In this document: piece by piece, positions 1 through 12,703 of the stretch
Layout: each line of letters opens with the position of its first letter
Position numbering within the stretch: position 1 is the first letter of the stretch
Origin: Pseudomonas sp. SLFW
GTDB lineage: Bacteria > Pseudomonadota > Gammaproteobacteria > Pseudomonadales > Pseudomonadaceae
Length of the DNA: 64,000 nucleotides
Direction: 5' to 3'
Assembly (NCBI RefSeq): GCF_009905615.1
Contig: NZ_JAAAKW010000001.1
Coordinates: 62,001 to 126,000, forward strand
Notes under the pieces: generated by a model
Told to the model about the DNA's origin: nothing
What the model saw: the letters and a program-made list of their open reading frames with translations, nothing else
Database searches by the model: none
Translations under genes and position numbers: made by a program

Positions 1-506
1 ATAAGGACGTCGATGGTTTCCACCCTTATAACGTCGGGCGTCTGGCCCAGCGTATTCCGCTGCTGCGCCCTTGCACGCCGAAAGGCATCATGACCCTGCT
101 GGAAAGCACCGGCGTTGACCTTTACGGGAAAGATGCCGTGGTGGTGGGCGCGTCCAACATCGTCGGTCGTCCGATGGCCATGGAGTTGCTGCTGGCCGGC
201 TGCACCGTGACCGTGACCCATCGCTTCACCCAGGACCTGGCGGGCCATGTTGGCCGTGCGGATCTGGTGGTGGTGGCAGCGGGCAAGCCGGGGCTGGTCA
301 AGGGCGAGTGGGTCAAGGAAGGCGCGATCGTGATCGACGTCGGCATCAACCGTCAGGATGACGGCAAGTTGGTGGGCGACGTGGTGTACGAGACCGCCCT
401 GCCCCGCGCAGGCTGGATCACCCCGGTGCCAGGGGGCGTTGGCCCGATGACCCGCGCATGCCTGCTGGAGAACACCCTTTACGCAGCGGAAACGCTGCAC
501 GGTTGA
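1..506 (+). CDS. folD: FolD bifunctional methylenetetrahydrofolate dehydrogenase/cyclohydrolase, 3' part
   Basis: The reading frame is open from base 3 and the start lies outside the window. FolD interconverts 5,10-methylene-, methenyl- and 10-formyl-tetrahydrofolate in the cytosol, feeding purine and formyl-Met synthesis. Visible family signatures are DVDGFHPYN at the very start, PCTPKGIM (substrate/cofactor cleft), the Rossmann segment [14 protein letters not shown] and the C-terminal [10 protein letters not shown]. About 168 residues are present, roughly the last 60% of the usual ~285. A strong intrinsic terminator follows 25 bp downstream, so transcription ends here. The neighbouring importer operon is convergent. 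Identification is secure. Confidence 0.97.
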   Translation, partial: KDVDGFHPYNVGRLAQRIPLLRPCTPKGIMTLLESTGVDLYGKDAVVVGASNIVGRPMAMELLLAGCTVTVTHRFTQDLAGHVGRADLVVVAAGKPGLVKGEWVKEGAIVIDVGINRQDDGKLVGDVVYETALPRAGWITPVPGGVGPMTRACLLENTLYAAETLHG

Positions 507-530
507 TCGAGGCGGTCTGCACATGAAAAA

Positions 531-554
531 CGGCACCCGAGGGTGCCGTTTTTT
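531..554 (+). terminator. Rho-independent terminator of folD
   Basis: Perfect stem CGGCACCC / GGGTGCCG with a 2-nt loop, followed directly by a run of six T. It begins 25 bp after the folD stop. Confidence 0.92.
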
Positions 555-570
555 ATGCGTGTTTCACAGG

Positions 571-665
571 TTCCTCTCTGGAAGCGAACTCATCCGCGAA
601 AATGTTTCAACCGACGCGGATGCATTGACCGGACGCCCCATTCGCGAATGAATTCGCTCCCACAG
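571..665. repeat. Degenerate REP pair (GTGGGAGCGAATTCATTCGCGAA class)
   Basis: A clean reverse copy, ATTCGCGAATGAATTCGCTC plus CCACAG, lies at 640-665. A decayed forward copy lies at about 571-603. The same repeat class occurs as a better pair at 20951-21040. It sits between two convergent genes, a typical place for Pseudomonas REPINs. Confidence 0.7.
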
Positions 666-676
666 TTCAAGCTGGC

Positions 677-701
677 GTCCTCCCGCGCTATACGGGAGGA
701 C
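677..701. other. 9-bp perfect hairpin downstream of the solute-binding-protein gene
   Basis: GTCCTCCCG and CGGGAGGAC pair perfectly around a 7-nt loop, 20 bp past the minus-strand stop at 721. There is no T tract on the minus strand, so it looks more like an mRNA 3'-end protecting hairpin than a classic intrinsic terminator. Confidence 0.5.
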
Positions 702-720
702 CCCAAGGCAGCTTCACGCC

Positions 721-2532
<1,812 letters not shown>

Positions 2533-2588
2533 CTCCAGTGTTGATTCTTATGTAGTCCCGCTTTGCAAAACCGTTTGCACCACTTTCT

Positions 2589-2708
2589 GTAGGAGTGACC
2601 GGGCTGGCGCTCCACTTTGATCGCGATAGCGGTCTGCCAGAAATCACATCAGTGGCTGACGGATCGCTATCGCGAGCAAGGTGGAGCGCCACCCCGGTCA
2701 CTCCTACA
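2589..2708. repeat. Large REP palindrome (REPIN) inside the glp operon
   Basis: Two ~44-nt arms in opposite orientation (2589-2632 and 2665-2708) both contain GTAGGAGTGACCGGG, TGGCGCTCCAC and TCGCGATAGCG in mirrored order. In RNA they would form a very long hairpin. It lies between glpU (ends 2728) and glpV (starts 2532) within one transcription unit. Confidence 0.9.
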
Positions 2709-2727
2709 AGTGTTCATTCACTTCCTT

Positions 2728-3000
2728 TCAACCCCAACGCATCACCACCAACAGCCAGACCAGGGACAGCCCCGAGGCGACCCAGATGCTCCAGTCGGTC
2801 GCGCCAATCACCAGCAAATGCAGGTAGGCGCTGCCGAGAAGACCGATGAACAGCCGGTCGCCACGAGTGGTGGCAATCGGCAGAAAACCGCGGCGCTCGA
2901 TGCTCGCCGAGCGCAATTCCCAAACGGTCATCGCAGCCAGAATGGCAGCGATGGACGCAAAGAAAATGGCGGTCGGCAGTGTCCAGGACATCCACTCCAT
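2728..3000 (-). CDS. glpU: Small inner-membrane protein of the glycerol-type importer (DUF2160, GlpU-like)
   Basis: A 90-residue protein with three hydrophobic segments: about residues 4-25 (WTLPTAIFFASIAAILAAMT), 46-65 (RLFIGLLGSAYLHLLVIGAT) and 70-89. It matches the DUF2160 family, which I know only from this transporter class. Its exact role is unknown; an accessory subunit of the permease is the simplest reading. It starts 12 bp after glpQ and is therefore co-transcribed. The downstream gap to glpV contains the REP hairpin. Confidence 0.85.
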   Translation of the reverse strand: MEWMSWTLPTAIFFASIAAILAAMTVWELRSASIERRGFLPIATTRGDRLFIGLLGSAYLHLLVIGATDWSIWVASGLSLVWLLVVMRWG

Positions 3001-3012
3001 TTTTTCGACTCC

Positions 3013-3813
<801 letters not shown>

Positions 3814-3823
3814 GGGCCGCTCC

Positions 3824-4682
<859 letters not shown>

Positions 4683-4690
<8 letters not shown>

Positions 4691-5813
4691 GGGGCACCTC
4701 GCTGGCCGACGCTGCATTGGCGTCGGCTTCCAGCAGAAATTCATCGGCGTAGAGCATCAACCACTGGGCCGGAAAACTGATCCAGGCCTGGCCTTGCGGC
4801 ACCGGCTTGTCTTCCTGCAGGCGGACCTTCAGCGATTGCCCGGCCAGGTTCAGGGTGAGGATTTTGTAGGTCCCCAAGTCCTCGACATAGGTCACGTCGG
4901 CGCACATGGCGTCGTCGAACGGTCCATCCCAAACATGGACGAACTCGGGTCGGATGCCGACCTTGAGGCTGCTCCACTTCGTTGCGGCCAGCCGCTGTTG
5001 CAGGGCTTCCGGCAAAGGCAGATGAATGCCGCCGAAGCCCACGCCGCCTGCTTCAGGCCTGACCTCAATGAGGTTCATGCCGGGGCTGCCGATGAAATAA
5101 CCGACAAAGGTGTGATGGGGTTTTTCGAACAGCTCACGCGGGGTGCCGAACTGCACGATCTGGCCGCCGTACATGACCGCGATCTTGTCGGCGAAAGTCG
5201 AAGCTTCCAGCTGATCGTGGGTGACGTAGACCATGGTGATGTTGAACTGCTCGTGGATCTGCTTGAGCTTGCGCCGCAGTTTCCACTTCAGGTGAGGGTC
5301 GATCACGGTCAGCGGTTCGTCGAACAGGATCGCCGACACGTCGTCGCGCACCAGACCGCGGCCCATGGAGACTTTCTGCTTTTCGTCAGCCGTGAGGCCC
5401 TTGGCTTTCTTTTTCAGCAGCGGTTGCAGGTCCAGGACGTCGGAGATTTCCTGCACCTTGATCTGAATTTTCGCCTCGGCCATGCCCTGATTGCGCAGAG
5501 GGAAGGCGAGGTTGTCGTACACCGTCATGGTGTCGTAGACCACCGGAAACTGGAAAACCTGAGCGATGTTGCGCTGCTCCGGCGACATGTCGTTGACCAC
5601 GGTAGTGTCGAACATCACCTTGCCTTCCGACGGGCTGAGCAGGCCGGAAATGATGTTGAGCAAGGTCGATTTGCCACAGCCAGACGGGCCGAGCAAGGCA
5701 TACGCCCCGCCCTGCTCCCAGATGTGAGTCATCTCGCGGATCGCGTAATCTTCAGGGCCAGTGGGGTTTGCGCTGTAGCTGTGCGCGAGTTGTTGCAAGC
5801 GGATCTCGGCCAT
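4683..5813 (-). CDS. glpT: ABC transporter ATPase with degenerate signature motif (GlpT-like)
   Basis: A 376-residue MalK-type ATPase with a C-terminal regulatory domain. Walker A GPSGCGKST is at residues 42-50, and Walker B/D-loop ILFDEPLTVIDPH is normal. The signature that should read LSGGQ is instead LTADEKQK near residue 140. GlpS by contrast has a perfect LSGGQ, so one of the two composite ATP sites is expected to be weakened. Such asymmetry is known among ABC pairs. The ATG overlaps the glpS stop by one base (TGATG) and the 3' end overlaps glpP by 8 nt. Confidence 0.92.
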
Positions 5814-6907
5814 CAGGCAACCCTCGCCATGCGCAAACCGGGCGCTTGGATAAGCCCGCCCTGCTGATCGAACACGAATAATTTGTGAGTCGGGATGTAC
5901 ACGCGAATCGGCGTATCGACGTCGTACTCGTGCACGCCCGGCAGGTGCAGGACCAACGAGAAATGCTCGTTGCGCACGTGAAGGAAGGTCTCCGAGCCGC
6001 TGATTTCTGCCAGTTCCACGGTGACCGCCAGTTCCAGATCGTCGTCGTTGGACGGTACGAGACTCAGGTGGCTAGGGCGCACACCAAAACCGTATTCGCC
6101 ATCGCCGATCTTGCGCAGGTCGACGTTGAGCGGGAAATGCACGAAGTTGGCGAAGCTCACTTCGTTGCCATCGATACGGCCCGGCATCAGGTTGATCGGC
6201 GGCTCGGAGAACAGCTCGGCGGCCAGCACGGTTTTCGGCTGGTGGTAGACCTCAGGGGTCTTGCCGCTCTGGATCAGCCGACCTTCGTGAAGAATCGTTG
6301 TGGTACCGCCCAACGCCAGCGCTTCGTTGGGCTCGGTGGTGGCGTAGACCGCGATGGTGTTGCGGGTCTCGAACAGCTGGCGCATTTCCTGACGCAGCTC
6401 TTCGCGCAATTTGTAGTCGAGGTTGACCAGCGGCTCGTCGAACAGAATCAGCTCGGCGTCTTTCACCAGCGCCCGCGCCATGGCCGTGCGCTGCTGCTGG
6501 CCGCCGGAGAGTTCGAGGGGATAGCGACTGAGGAATTTCTCGATTCGCAGCATTTTGGCGGTTTCCCGCACGCGGCTGTCGATTTCGTCTTTCGACATTT
6601 TGGCCTGGCGCAGTGGCGAGGCAATGTTGTCGTAAACGGTCATGCTCGGGTAGTTGATGAATTGCTGATAAACCATCGACACATTGCGATGACGCACGGC
6701 CACTTGGGTGACATCTTTGCCATTCATCAGTACGCGGCCGCTGTCTGGCTTGTCCAGACCGGCCATCAAGCGCATCAGGCTGGTTTTGCCTGATAAGGTG
6801 CGCCCCAGCAATACGTTGAATGAGCCGGGTTCGAAGCTCAGCGACGCATCGTCGATCCAGATTTGACCGTCGACGGCTCGGCTGACGTGCTCAAGCGTGA
6901 GAGACAT
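5813..6907 (-). CDS. glpS: ABC transporter ATPase (GlpS-like), first gene of the operon
   Basis: A 364-residue MalK-type ATPase. Walker A is GRTLSGKT at residues 35-42 (unusual filling of the P-loop but the GKT is intact). The signature LSGGQQQR is near residue 135, followed by LILFDEPLVNLD. The C-terminal ~120 residues form the OB-like regulatory domain. It should pair with GlpT to power uptake. As first gene of the minus-strand operon it is read from the sigma-54-type promoter at 6979-6996 and diverges from the activator gene. Confidence 0.92.
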   Translation of the reverse strand: MSLTLEHVSRAVDGQIWIDDASLSFEPGSFNVLLGRTLSGKTSLMRLMAGLDKPDSGRVLMNGKDVTQVAVRHRNVSMVYQQFINYPSMTVYDNIASPLRQAKMSKDEIDSRVRETAKMLRIEKFLSRYPLELSGGQQQRTAMARALVKDAELILFDEPLVNLDYKLREELRQEMRQLFETRNTIAVYATTEPNEALALGGTTTILHEGRLIQSGKTPEVYHQPKTVLAAELFSEPPINLMPGRIDGNEVSFANFVHFPLNVDLRKIGDGEYGFGVRPSHLSLVPSNDDDLELAVTVELAEISGSETFLHVRNEHFSLVLHLPGVHEYDVDTPIRVYIPTHKLFVFDQQGGLIQAPGLRMARVA

Positions 6908-6978
6908 GGCGTGCCCTTTTTATTTGTCTTGTTCGGGGTGAAGCTGTTGGTCTGTTTTTTTAACGACCACGTGTTGGA

Positions 6979-6996
6979 TAGCGACAATCGTGCCAA
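6979..6996 (-). promoter_or_regulatory. Sigma-54 (-24/-12) promoter of the glp importer operon
   Basis: Minus-strand sequence TTGGCACGATTGTCGCTA has GG and GC exactly 10 nt apart, matching the RpoN consensus TGGCACG-N4-TTGC with one change (TCGC for TTGC). Transcription would start about 70 bp before glpS. The divergent gene encodes an activator with the GAFTGA motif needed for sigma-54 contact, which strongly supports the call. Confidence 0.85.
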
Positions 6997-7080
6997 TCGA
7001 CCTTCGCTAACGAACACTGCGCCAAAACCCGCGATCTAGAGAGCCGGAGGCAAATCGAGCGTTCTGTCGATATTCGTTGG

Positions 7081-7164
7081 TGAACATAAGTGAACAGAAA
7101 AGGCTGAACACCTGAACAAAATGAACATTGACTTTGAACAATCCTGAACAACAATGGGTGAACG
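7081..7164 (+). promoter_or_regulatory. Array of eight TGAACA-type direct repeats, likely activator binding region
   Basis: TGAACA occurs at 7081, 7091, 7105, 7113, 7122, 7135 and 7145, with TGAACG at 7159, all on the same strand. Start-to-start distances are 8-14 nt, several close to one helical turn. The array lies 85-170 bp upstream of the sigma-54 promoter, the normal range for an enhancer-like activator site, and just before the activator gene, so it could also serve autoregulation. The rest of the 326-bp gap (6908-7233) holds the promoter above and no gene. Confidence 0.7.
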
Positions 7165-7233
7165 TTTCGAGCACGGATGCTTGGCCCACGCCGTACCCCA
7201 AAAACAATAAAAGCTACCGGACGGAGCCAGACC

Positions 7234-9081
7234 ATGGCCGCTACAGGCGCATCCACCGCTCACGACACCATTATTCGGGACTCATGGGCCCGCTGCCGCG
7301 AATTCGGCCTGGACCATCAGTCCCGTCCCGCCTTCAATCGGCTGCCTGAACAGCAGGTTTCGCAACTGCTGGAGCGCCATCAGTCGCTGGTGCAGACCAC
7401 CCATCAGCAGGTGCTGCCCTTCTACGAGAACATTCTCAGCAACTCCAACTGCCTGATCCTGCTGGCTGACCAACAAGGCCAGGTGCTCAATTCGTGGGGC
7501 ACCAAGCGCTTCGTCGAACCGGATCAGCAGCGGGGTTTCATCGCCGGCGCCAGTTGGCTAGAACGCGGGGTCGGCACCAACGCCATCGGCACGGCGCTGG
7601 CCTGTGAACAGGCTGTTCACATTGAACACGATGAACACTTTTTGAAGGCCAACCGTTTCATGACGGGCTCTGCGGCGCCGATTTTCGATGCCTCGCGGCG
7701 TATGGTCGCGGTGCTCGATGTGTCCAGCGACAGCTTCCTGCCACCCTCCCACACGCTGGGGATGGTGAAGATGATGAGCCAGACCATTGAGAACCGGCTG
7801 ATCCTGGACCAGTTCCAGCACAGCTATTTTCAGATGACGTTCAACACCGGGCTGAACAACCTCGACAGCCAATGGGCGGGTTTGCTGGTATTCGATGAAA
7901 GCGGCCGAATCGTGTGCGCCAATCGCCGGGCCGACAACCTCTTGGGTGTGCGTCTGTTGCAGGCCAACATCGAACAGCTGTTCAAGGCCCCGATTGCGCA
8001 TTTGCTCGATCAGCAGGAAGGCCAGCCTTTCGCGCTGCAAGCCTCGGGGCATAACCGGTTTCATGGGGTGATCAAACGGCCCAAGGCCCCGGTGCTGAAA
8101 TTCAGGGCTGCGACTGAGCTGAAGAAACCCGACACCGCCCCGCCCGGCTTTGGCGATGAAAAAGTGGCGAAAGCCACGCGGCAAGCGCAGCGTTTGTTAG
8201 AGAAAAACGTGCCGCTGTTGATTCTCGGCGAGACTGGCGCGGGCAAAGAGGTGTTCGTCAAACACCTGCATCAAGGCAGCTCCCGGGCTGATCAGCCGTT
8301 CATTGCGGTGAACTGCGCCGCCATTCCCTCGGAGTTGGTGGAGGCCGAGCTGTTCGGTTACGAAAAAGGCGCGTTCACGGGCGCTCACCATAAAGGCAGC
8401 GTCGGCCTGATTCGCAAGGCGGACAAGGGCACGCTGTTTCTCGATGAAATCGGCGACATGCCCCTGCCCGTCCAGGCCCGTTTGCTGCGGGTGCTGCAGG
8501 AGCGTTGCGTGCAGCCGCTGGGCAGCAGCGAGTTGTTTCCGGTGGACATTCGGGTGATTTCCGCAACCCACTGTTCGTTGCGCGAACAGGTGCAGAGCGG
8601 GCGTTTCCGGCAGGATTTGTACTACCGCATCAGCGGCTTGAACCTTGAATTGCCGCCCCTGCGCGACCGTACCGACAAGGCGGAACTGGTGCAGATGATC
8701 TGGCAGCAGCATCGCGAACCCCAGCAGACGGCGGGCTTTGAATCGTCGGTGTTAACGTTGTTCGAGCGGCATCCGTGGCCGGGGAATTTGCGTCAGTTGA
8801 GCAATGTGATTCAGGTGGCGTTGGCGCTGGCGGATGACGAGCCGATTTCTGCCGAGCATCTGCCGGAGGACTTCTTTGCTGATCTGGAGCTTGTCGATCT
8901 GGAGATGGAGAGCGAGAACAGCGAGCGGGTGACGGCGTTCAATCGTAAAGCCGCGCTGGATACGCCGGAGGAGTTGAACGAGCTGTTGCAGGCGGCCGGG
9001 GGGAATATTTCGCAGCTGGCCAAGCGGCTGGGGGTGAGTCGGAATACCTTGTACAAACGGCTGCGCGAACAGGGTTTCTGA
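7234..9081 (+). CDS. AcoR-like sigma-54-dependent activator, probable regulator of the glp importer
   Basis: A 615-residue enhancer-binding protein. Residues ~65-170 are a GAF sensor with the family stretch GVGTNAIGTALA. A PAS-like segment follows (~215-260, SQWAGLLVFDESGRIVCANRRADNLLG). The AAA+ domain has Walker A GETGAGKE near residue 331, GAFTGA near 379 and the Walker B region GTLFLDEIGD. The C-terminus is a Fis-type helix-turn-helix (ISQLAKRLGVSRNTLYKRLR). Start 7234 is chosen because ACGGAG lies 6 bp before it; an in-frame ATG at 7177 lacks this. Relatives control acetoin/glycerol/alcohol metabolism. Divergence from the importer operon, and that operon's sigma-54 promoter, make it the likely regulator. 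Confidence 0.9.
   Translation: MAATGASTAHDTIIRDSWARCREFGLDHQSRPAFNRLPEQQVSQLLERHQSLVQTTHQQVLPFYENILSNSNCLILLADQQGQVLNSWGTKRFVEPDQQRGFIAGASWLERGVGTNAIGTALACEQAVHIEHDEHFLKANRFMTGSAAPIFDASRRMVAVLDVSSDSFLPPSHTLGMVKMMSQTIENRLILDQFQHSYFQMTFNTGLNNLDSQWAGLLVFDESGRIVCANRRADNLLGVRLLQANIEQLFKAPIAHLLDQQEGQPFALQASGHNRFHGVIKRPKAPVLKFRAATELKKPDTAPPGFGDEKVAKATRQAQRLLEKNVPLLILGETGAGKEVFVKHLHQGSSRADQPFIAVNCAAIPSELVEAELFGYEKGAFTGAHHKGSVGLIRKADKGTLFLDEIGDMPLPVQARLLRVLQERCVQPLGSSELFPVDIRVISATHCSLREQVQSGRFRQDLYYRISGLNLELPPLRDRTDKAELVQMIWQQHREPQQTAGFESSVLTLFERHPWPGNLRQLSNVIQVALALADDEPISAEHLPEDFFADLELVDLEMESENSERVTAFNRKAALDTPEELNELLQAAGGNISQLAKRLGVSRNTLYKRLREQGF
7603..7637. promoter_or_regulatory. TGAACA-motif cluster inside the activator gene
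   Basis: TGTGAACAGGCTGTTCACA at 7603-7621 is a perfect 19-bp palindrome. It is followed by two more TGAACA copies at 7623 and 7632. The hexamer is the same one that forms the upstream array. It lies within codons for the GAF domain (..CEQAVHIEHDEH..), so it may be partly a by-product of Glu-Gln/Glu-His codons. A role as a downstream binding site is only a possibility. Confidence 0.35.
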
Positions 9082-9128
9082 TTGTGGATTTGTGTTGCCG
9101 GAGCTGACGCTATCATCCGACTGCGGCC

Positions 9129-9299
9129 CAGAGCAAGCGAGCTCCTACAGTTGGAACGCGATCACTTGTAGGAGCGCGCTTGCCCGCGATGGCGTCAGAC
9201 CTGCGATAAAGGTGCATCTGATGTACCGTCATCGCGAGCAAGCTCACTCCTACAGGGGATCGCATTGAACCTGTAGGAGTGAGCTTGCTCGCGATAGCG
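9129..9299. repeat. Cluster of four REP elements (two inverted pairs)
   Basis: Copies alternate in orientation: reverse at ~9129-9150, forward 9167-9194 (TTGTAGGAGCGCGCTTGCCC), reverse 9229-9255 and forward 9271-9299 (CTGTAGGAGTGAGCTTGCTC). They fill the 237-bp gap between the convergent activator gene and cysS. No gene or clear terminator was seen in the gap. Confidence 0.9.
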
Positions 9300-9318
9300 A
9301 TAGATCAGGCGCTAGCGA

Positions 9319-10701
9319 TCAATCCGCCAAGCGCCAGGTCGTTGCGCCTTTGCCGTCTTCCAGCACCACGCCCATGGCGGTGAGCTGGTCGCGGATGCGG
9401 TCGGATTCGGCCCAGTTCTTGTCAACGCGAGCTTGCAGGCGTGCTGCAATCAGCGCTTCCACTTCGGCCGCATCGACCCGCCCTTCAGCCCCTGCGCGCA
9501 GGAAGTCGTCGGCTTCAAGCTGCAACACGCCGAGCACGCTGGCCAGCTGTTTCAGGCGCGCCGCCAGACCGGCCGCAGCCGTGACATCGCTGTCGCGCAG
9601 GCGGTTGATCTCACGGACCATCTCGAACAGCACCGCACAGGCTTCCGGCGTGCCGAAGTCGTCGTTCATTGCCGCCGAGAAACGCTCGACGAACGCCTCA
9701 CCACCGGCAGGCTCGGCGACCGGCAGGCCTTTGAGCGCGTGATAGAAACGCTCCAGCGCCCCCTTCGACTCTTTCAGGCTGTCTTCGGAATAGTTGATCG
9801 CGCTGCGGTAGTGGCTCGACACCAGCAGGTAACGCACCACTTCCGGGTGATATTTATCCAGCACGTCGCGGATGGTGAAGAAGTTGTTCAAGGACTTGGA
9901 CATCTTCTCGCCATTGATGCGGATCATGCCGCAATGCATCCAGGCGTTGGCGTAGGTCTTGCCAGTGGCCGCTTCGCTCTGGGCAATTTCGTTTTCGTGG
10001 TGCGGGAATTCCAGGTCGGAGCCGCCGCCATGAATGTCGAAGGTCTCGCCCAGGCAGCAGGTGGACATCACCGAGCATTCGATGTGCCAGCCCGGACGGC
10101 CCGCGCCCCACGGCGACTCCCAGCTCGGCTCGCCCGGCTTGACGCCTTTCCACAGCACGAAGTCCAGCGGGTCGTCCTTCGCTTCGTCGACCTCGATCCG
10201 CGCACCGATGCGCAGGTCTTCGATCTTCTTGCGCGACAGCTTGCCGTAGCCCAGGAATTTGCCGACGCGGTAATACACGTCGCCATTGCCCGGCGCATAG
10301 GCATAGCCCTTGTCGATCAGGCTCTGGATCATGTCGTGCATGCCGCCGATGTAGTCGGTGGCGCGCGGCTCCATGTCCGGTTTGAGGATGTTCAGGCGCG
10401 CTTCGTCCTCGTGCATCGCGTCGATCATGCGCGCGGTCAGGGCATCGAACGCTTCGCCGTTTTCACGGGCGCGGTTGATGATCTTGTCGTCGATGTCGGT
10501 GATGTTGCGCACGTAGGTCAGGTCGTAGCCGCTGAAACGCAGCCAGCGAGTGACCAGGTCGAACGCGACCATGCTGCGGCCGTGGCCCAAGTGGCAGTAG
10601 TCGTACACGGTCATCCCGCAGACGTACATGCGCACCTTGTTGCCATCCAGCGGCTTGAAGACTTCTTTGCTCTTGGTGAGCGTGTTGTAAATGGAAAGCA
10701 C
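9319..10701 (-). CDS. cysS: Cysteinyl-tRNA synthetase
   Basis: A 460-residue class I synthetase that charges tRNA-Cys. Motifs: HLGHGR near residue 37 (HIGH box; the Pseudomonas form has L), KMSKSL near residue 270 and the zinc-binding cysteines beginning with CGMTVYDY at 28 and the [10 protein letters not shown] region. Length is normal. The start codon is GTG at 10701 with GAGG 7 bp upstream. It lies 24 bp after glnS on the same strand, so the two synthetase genes are probably co-transcribed. Confidence 0.97.
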   Translation of the reverse strand: MLSIYNTLTKSKEVFKPLDGNKVRMYVCGMTVYDYCHLGHGRSMVAFDLVTRWLRFSGYDLTYVRNITDIDDKIINRARENGEAFDALTARMIDAMHEDEARLNILKPDMEPRATDYIGGMHDMIQSLIDKGYAYAPGNGDVYYRVGKFLGYGKLSRKKIEDLRIGARIEVDEAKDDPLDFVLWKGVKPGEPSWESPWGAGRPGWHIECSVMSTCCLGETFDIHGGGSDLEFPHHENEIAQSEAATGKTYANAWMHCGMIRINGEKMSKSLNNFFTIRDVLDKYHPEVVRYLLVSSHYRSAINYSEDSLKESKGALERFYHALKGLPVAEPAGGEAFVERFSAAMNDDFGTPEACAVLFEMVREINRLRDSDVTAAAGLAARLKQLASVLGVLQLEADDFLRAGAEGRVDAAEVEALIAARLQARVDKNWAESDRIRDQLTAMGVVLEDGKGATTWRLAD

Positions 10702-10725
10702 GTTCTGCCTCTTATCTGTACTGCA

Positions 10726-12423
10726 TCAAGTCCACGCGTCACGCAGCGTGACGGTCCGGTTGAATACCGGCTGACCAGGTTTCGAGTCTTTGATGTCCGC
10801 GCAGAAATAGCCTTCGCGTTCAAACTGGAAACGGTCTTCCGGCTGAGCTTCACCCAACGAGGGTTCAGCCCGACAACCGGTCAGGACCTGCAAGGAGCCC
10901 GGGTTGATGTTGTCCAGGAAGGTCTTGCCCTCCTCGGCCTTCTCCGGGTTCGCGGAGAGGAACAGACGGTCGTACAGACGCACTTCACATTCAATGCTTT
11001 CAGCGGCCGGGACCCAGTGGATCACGCCCTTGACCTTGCGGCCTTCCGGGTTCTTGCCCAGGGTGTCCGGGTCGTACGAGCAACGCAGCTCGACGATATT
11101 GCCGTCGGCGTCTTTGATCGCCTCATCGGCGCGGATCACGTAGCTGCCACGCAGGCGCACTTCACCGTTCGGCTCCAGGCGTTTGTAGCCCTTCGGCGGC
11201 TCTTCCATGTAGTCGTCGCGGTCGATGTAGATCTCGCGGGAGAACGGCAGCTTGCGCACGCCCAGTTCTTCTTTCTGTGGATGACGCGGCAGTTCGAGGT
11301 GATCGACCTTGTCTTCCGGATAGTTAGTGATCACGACCTTCAATGGACGCAGCACGCACATCGCACGCGGGGCGTTGTGGTCCAGGTCCTGACGGATGCT
11401 GAATTCGAGCATGCCGAAATCGACCACGCCGTCGGAACGGTTGGTGCCGATCATTTCGCAGAAATTGCGGATCGATGCCGGGGTGTAACCGCGACGGCGG
11501 AAGCCCGACAGGGTCGACATGCGCGGGTCGTCCCAACCGTTGACGTGCTTTTCATCGACCAGTTGCTTGAGCTTGCGCTTGCTGGTGATGGTGTAGTTCA
11601 GGTTCAGGCGCGAGAACTCGTACTGGCGCGGCTTGCACGGCACCGGCAGGTTGTCGAGGAACCAGTCGTACAGCGGACGGTGGCTTTCGAATTCCAGGGT
11701 GCAGATCGAGTGGGTGATGCCTTCGATGGCGTCCGACTGACCGTGGGTGAAGTCGTAGATCGGGTAGATGCACCACTTGTCGCCCGTCTGGTGGTGATGG
11801 GCGTGGCGAATGCGGTACAGGATCGGGTCGCGCAGGTTCATGTTCGGCGAGGCCATGTCGATCTTGGCGCGCAGCACACGGGCGCCGTCTTCGAACTCAC
11901 CAGCCTTCATGCGGGCGAACAGGTCCAGGTTTTCCTCGACGCCGCGCTCACGGAACGGGCTGTTCTTGCCCGGTTCTGTCAGGGTGCCGCGGTATTCGCG
12001 CGCTTGTTCAGGGGTCAGGTCGTCAACATAGGCTTTGCCCGCCTTGATCAGCTCGACGGCCCAGTCGTGCAGTTGATCGAAATACTGCGAGGCGTAGCGC
12101 ACTTCACCGGACCACTGAAAGCCCAGCCATTTGACGTCGTTTTCAATGGCGTCGATGTATTCCTGGTCTTCCTTGGCCGGGTTGGTGTCGTCGAAACGCA
12201 GGTGCGTAACGCCACCGAATTCCTGAGCCAGACCGAAGTTGACGCAGATCGACTTGGCATGACCGATGTGCAGGTAGCCGTTGGGCTCCGGCGGGAAACG
12301 GGTCACGATCTGGGTGTGCTTACCCGAATCCAGGTCTGCCTGCACGATGGGGCGCAGGAAGTTGGTTGGAATTGCAGGGCCTGCCTTGGTGTTGGCAGCA
12401 GCGTCTTGAGTGGGCTTGCTCAT
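10726..12423 (-). CDS. glnS: Glutaminyl-tRNA synthetase
   Basis: A 565-residue class I synthetase forming Gln-tRNA(Gln). The HIGH box [15 protein letters not shown] is near residue 40, the KMSKS equivalent is SKRKL near residue 270, and the C-terminal anticodon-binding beta-barrels are intact. Start 12423 is chosen (MSKPTQDAA..) because AAGGA precedes it at good spacing. A longer frame reaching 12525 would add 34 residues with no similarity to the family. It diverges from ppiB across 280 bp in which no gene is seen. Confidence 0.97.
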   Translation of the reverse strand: MSKPTQDAAANTKAGPAIPTNFLRPIVQADLDSGKHTQIVTRFPPEPNGYLHIGHAKSICVNFGLAQEFGGVTHLRFDDTNPAKEDQEYIDAIENDVKWLGFQWSGEVRYASQYFDQLHDWAVELIKAGKAYVDDLTPEQAREYRGTLTEPGKNSPFRERGVEENLDLFARMKAGEFEDGARVLRAKIDMASPNMNLRDPILYRIRHAHHHQTGDKWCIYPIYDFTHGQSDAIEGITHSICTLEFESHRPLYDWFLDNLPVPCKPRQYEFSRLNLNYTITSKRKLKQLVDEKHVNGWDDPRMSTLSGFRRRGYTPASIRNFCEMIGTNRSDGVVDFGMLEFSIRQDLDHNAPRAMCVLRPLKVVITNYPEDKVDHLELPRHPQKEELGVRKLPFSREIYIDRDDYMEEPPKGYKRLEPNGEVRLRGSYVIRADEAIKDADGNIVELRCSYDPDTLGKNPEGRKVKGVIHWVPAAESIECEVRLYDRLFLSANPEKAEEGKTFLDNINPGSLQVLTGCRAEPSLGEAQPEDRFQFEREGYFCADIKDSKPGQPVFNRTVTLRDAWT

Positions 12424-12703
12424 AGTATCCTTGAAAACCTGACAGTCTTGGCCAGGGTAGGCCGAATAAATCAAAGCGCCTATCATAGCCGAACCTGTCA
12501 AGCCCCTGACAGCGCGCAGTGACAAAACTGCCGAGATACCTGGCAGGTGATTTCAGGCCGCGGGTTTAATTGCAACTACCCGTAGGGCAACCTGCCTCTG
12601 TAAACTGCGCGCCAGGGTGAATCAGCGGCCCTTGCAGCCAGCTTCTATGCTGTAAACCGCGATCGACACGTCCAACCACGAATTCCAAAAGAGCGATTCG
12701 AAC

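Noticed and set aside
9129..9299. CRISPR array
   Set aside because: The repeats alternate in orientation, are irregularly spaced and match Pseudomonas REP elements; no cas genes nearby.
9433..12522. A 1029-codon open frame on the plus strand opposite cysS and glnS
   Set aside because: It is antisense to two clear synthetases and its translation is Val/His/Gln/Leu-rich with no recognisable domain: a by-product of high-GC codon bias.
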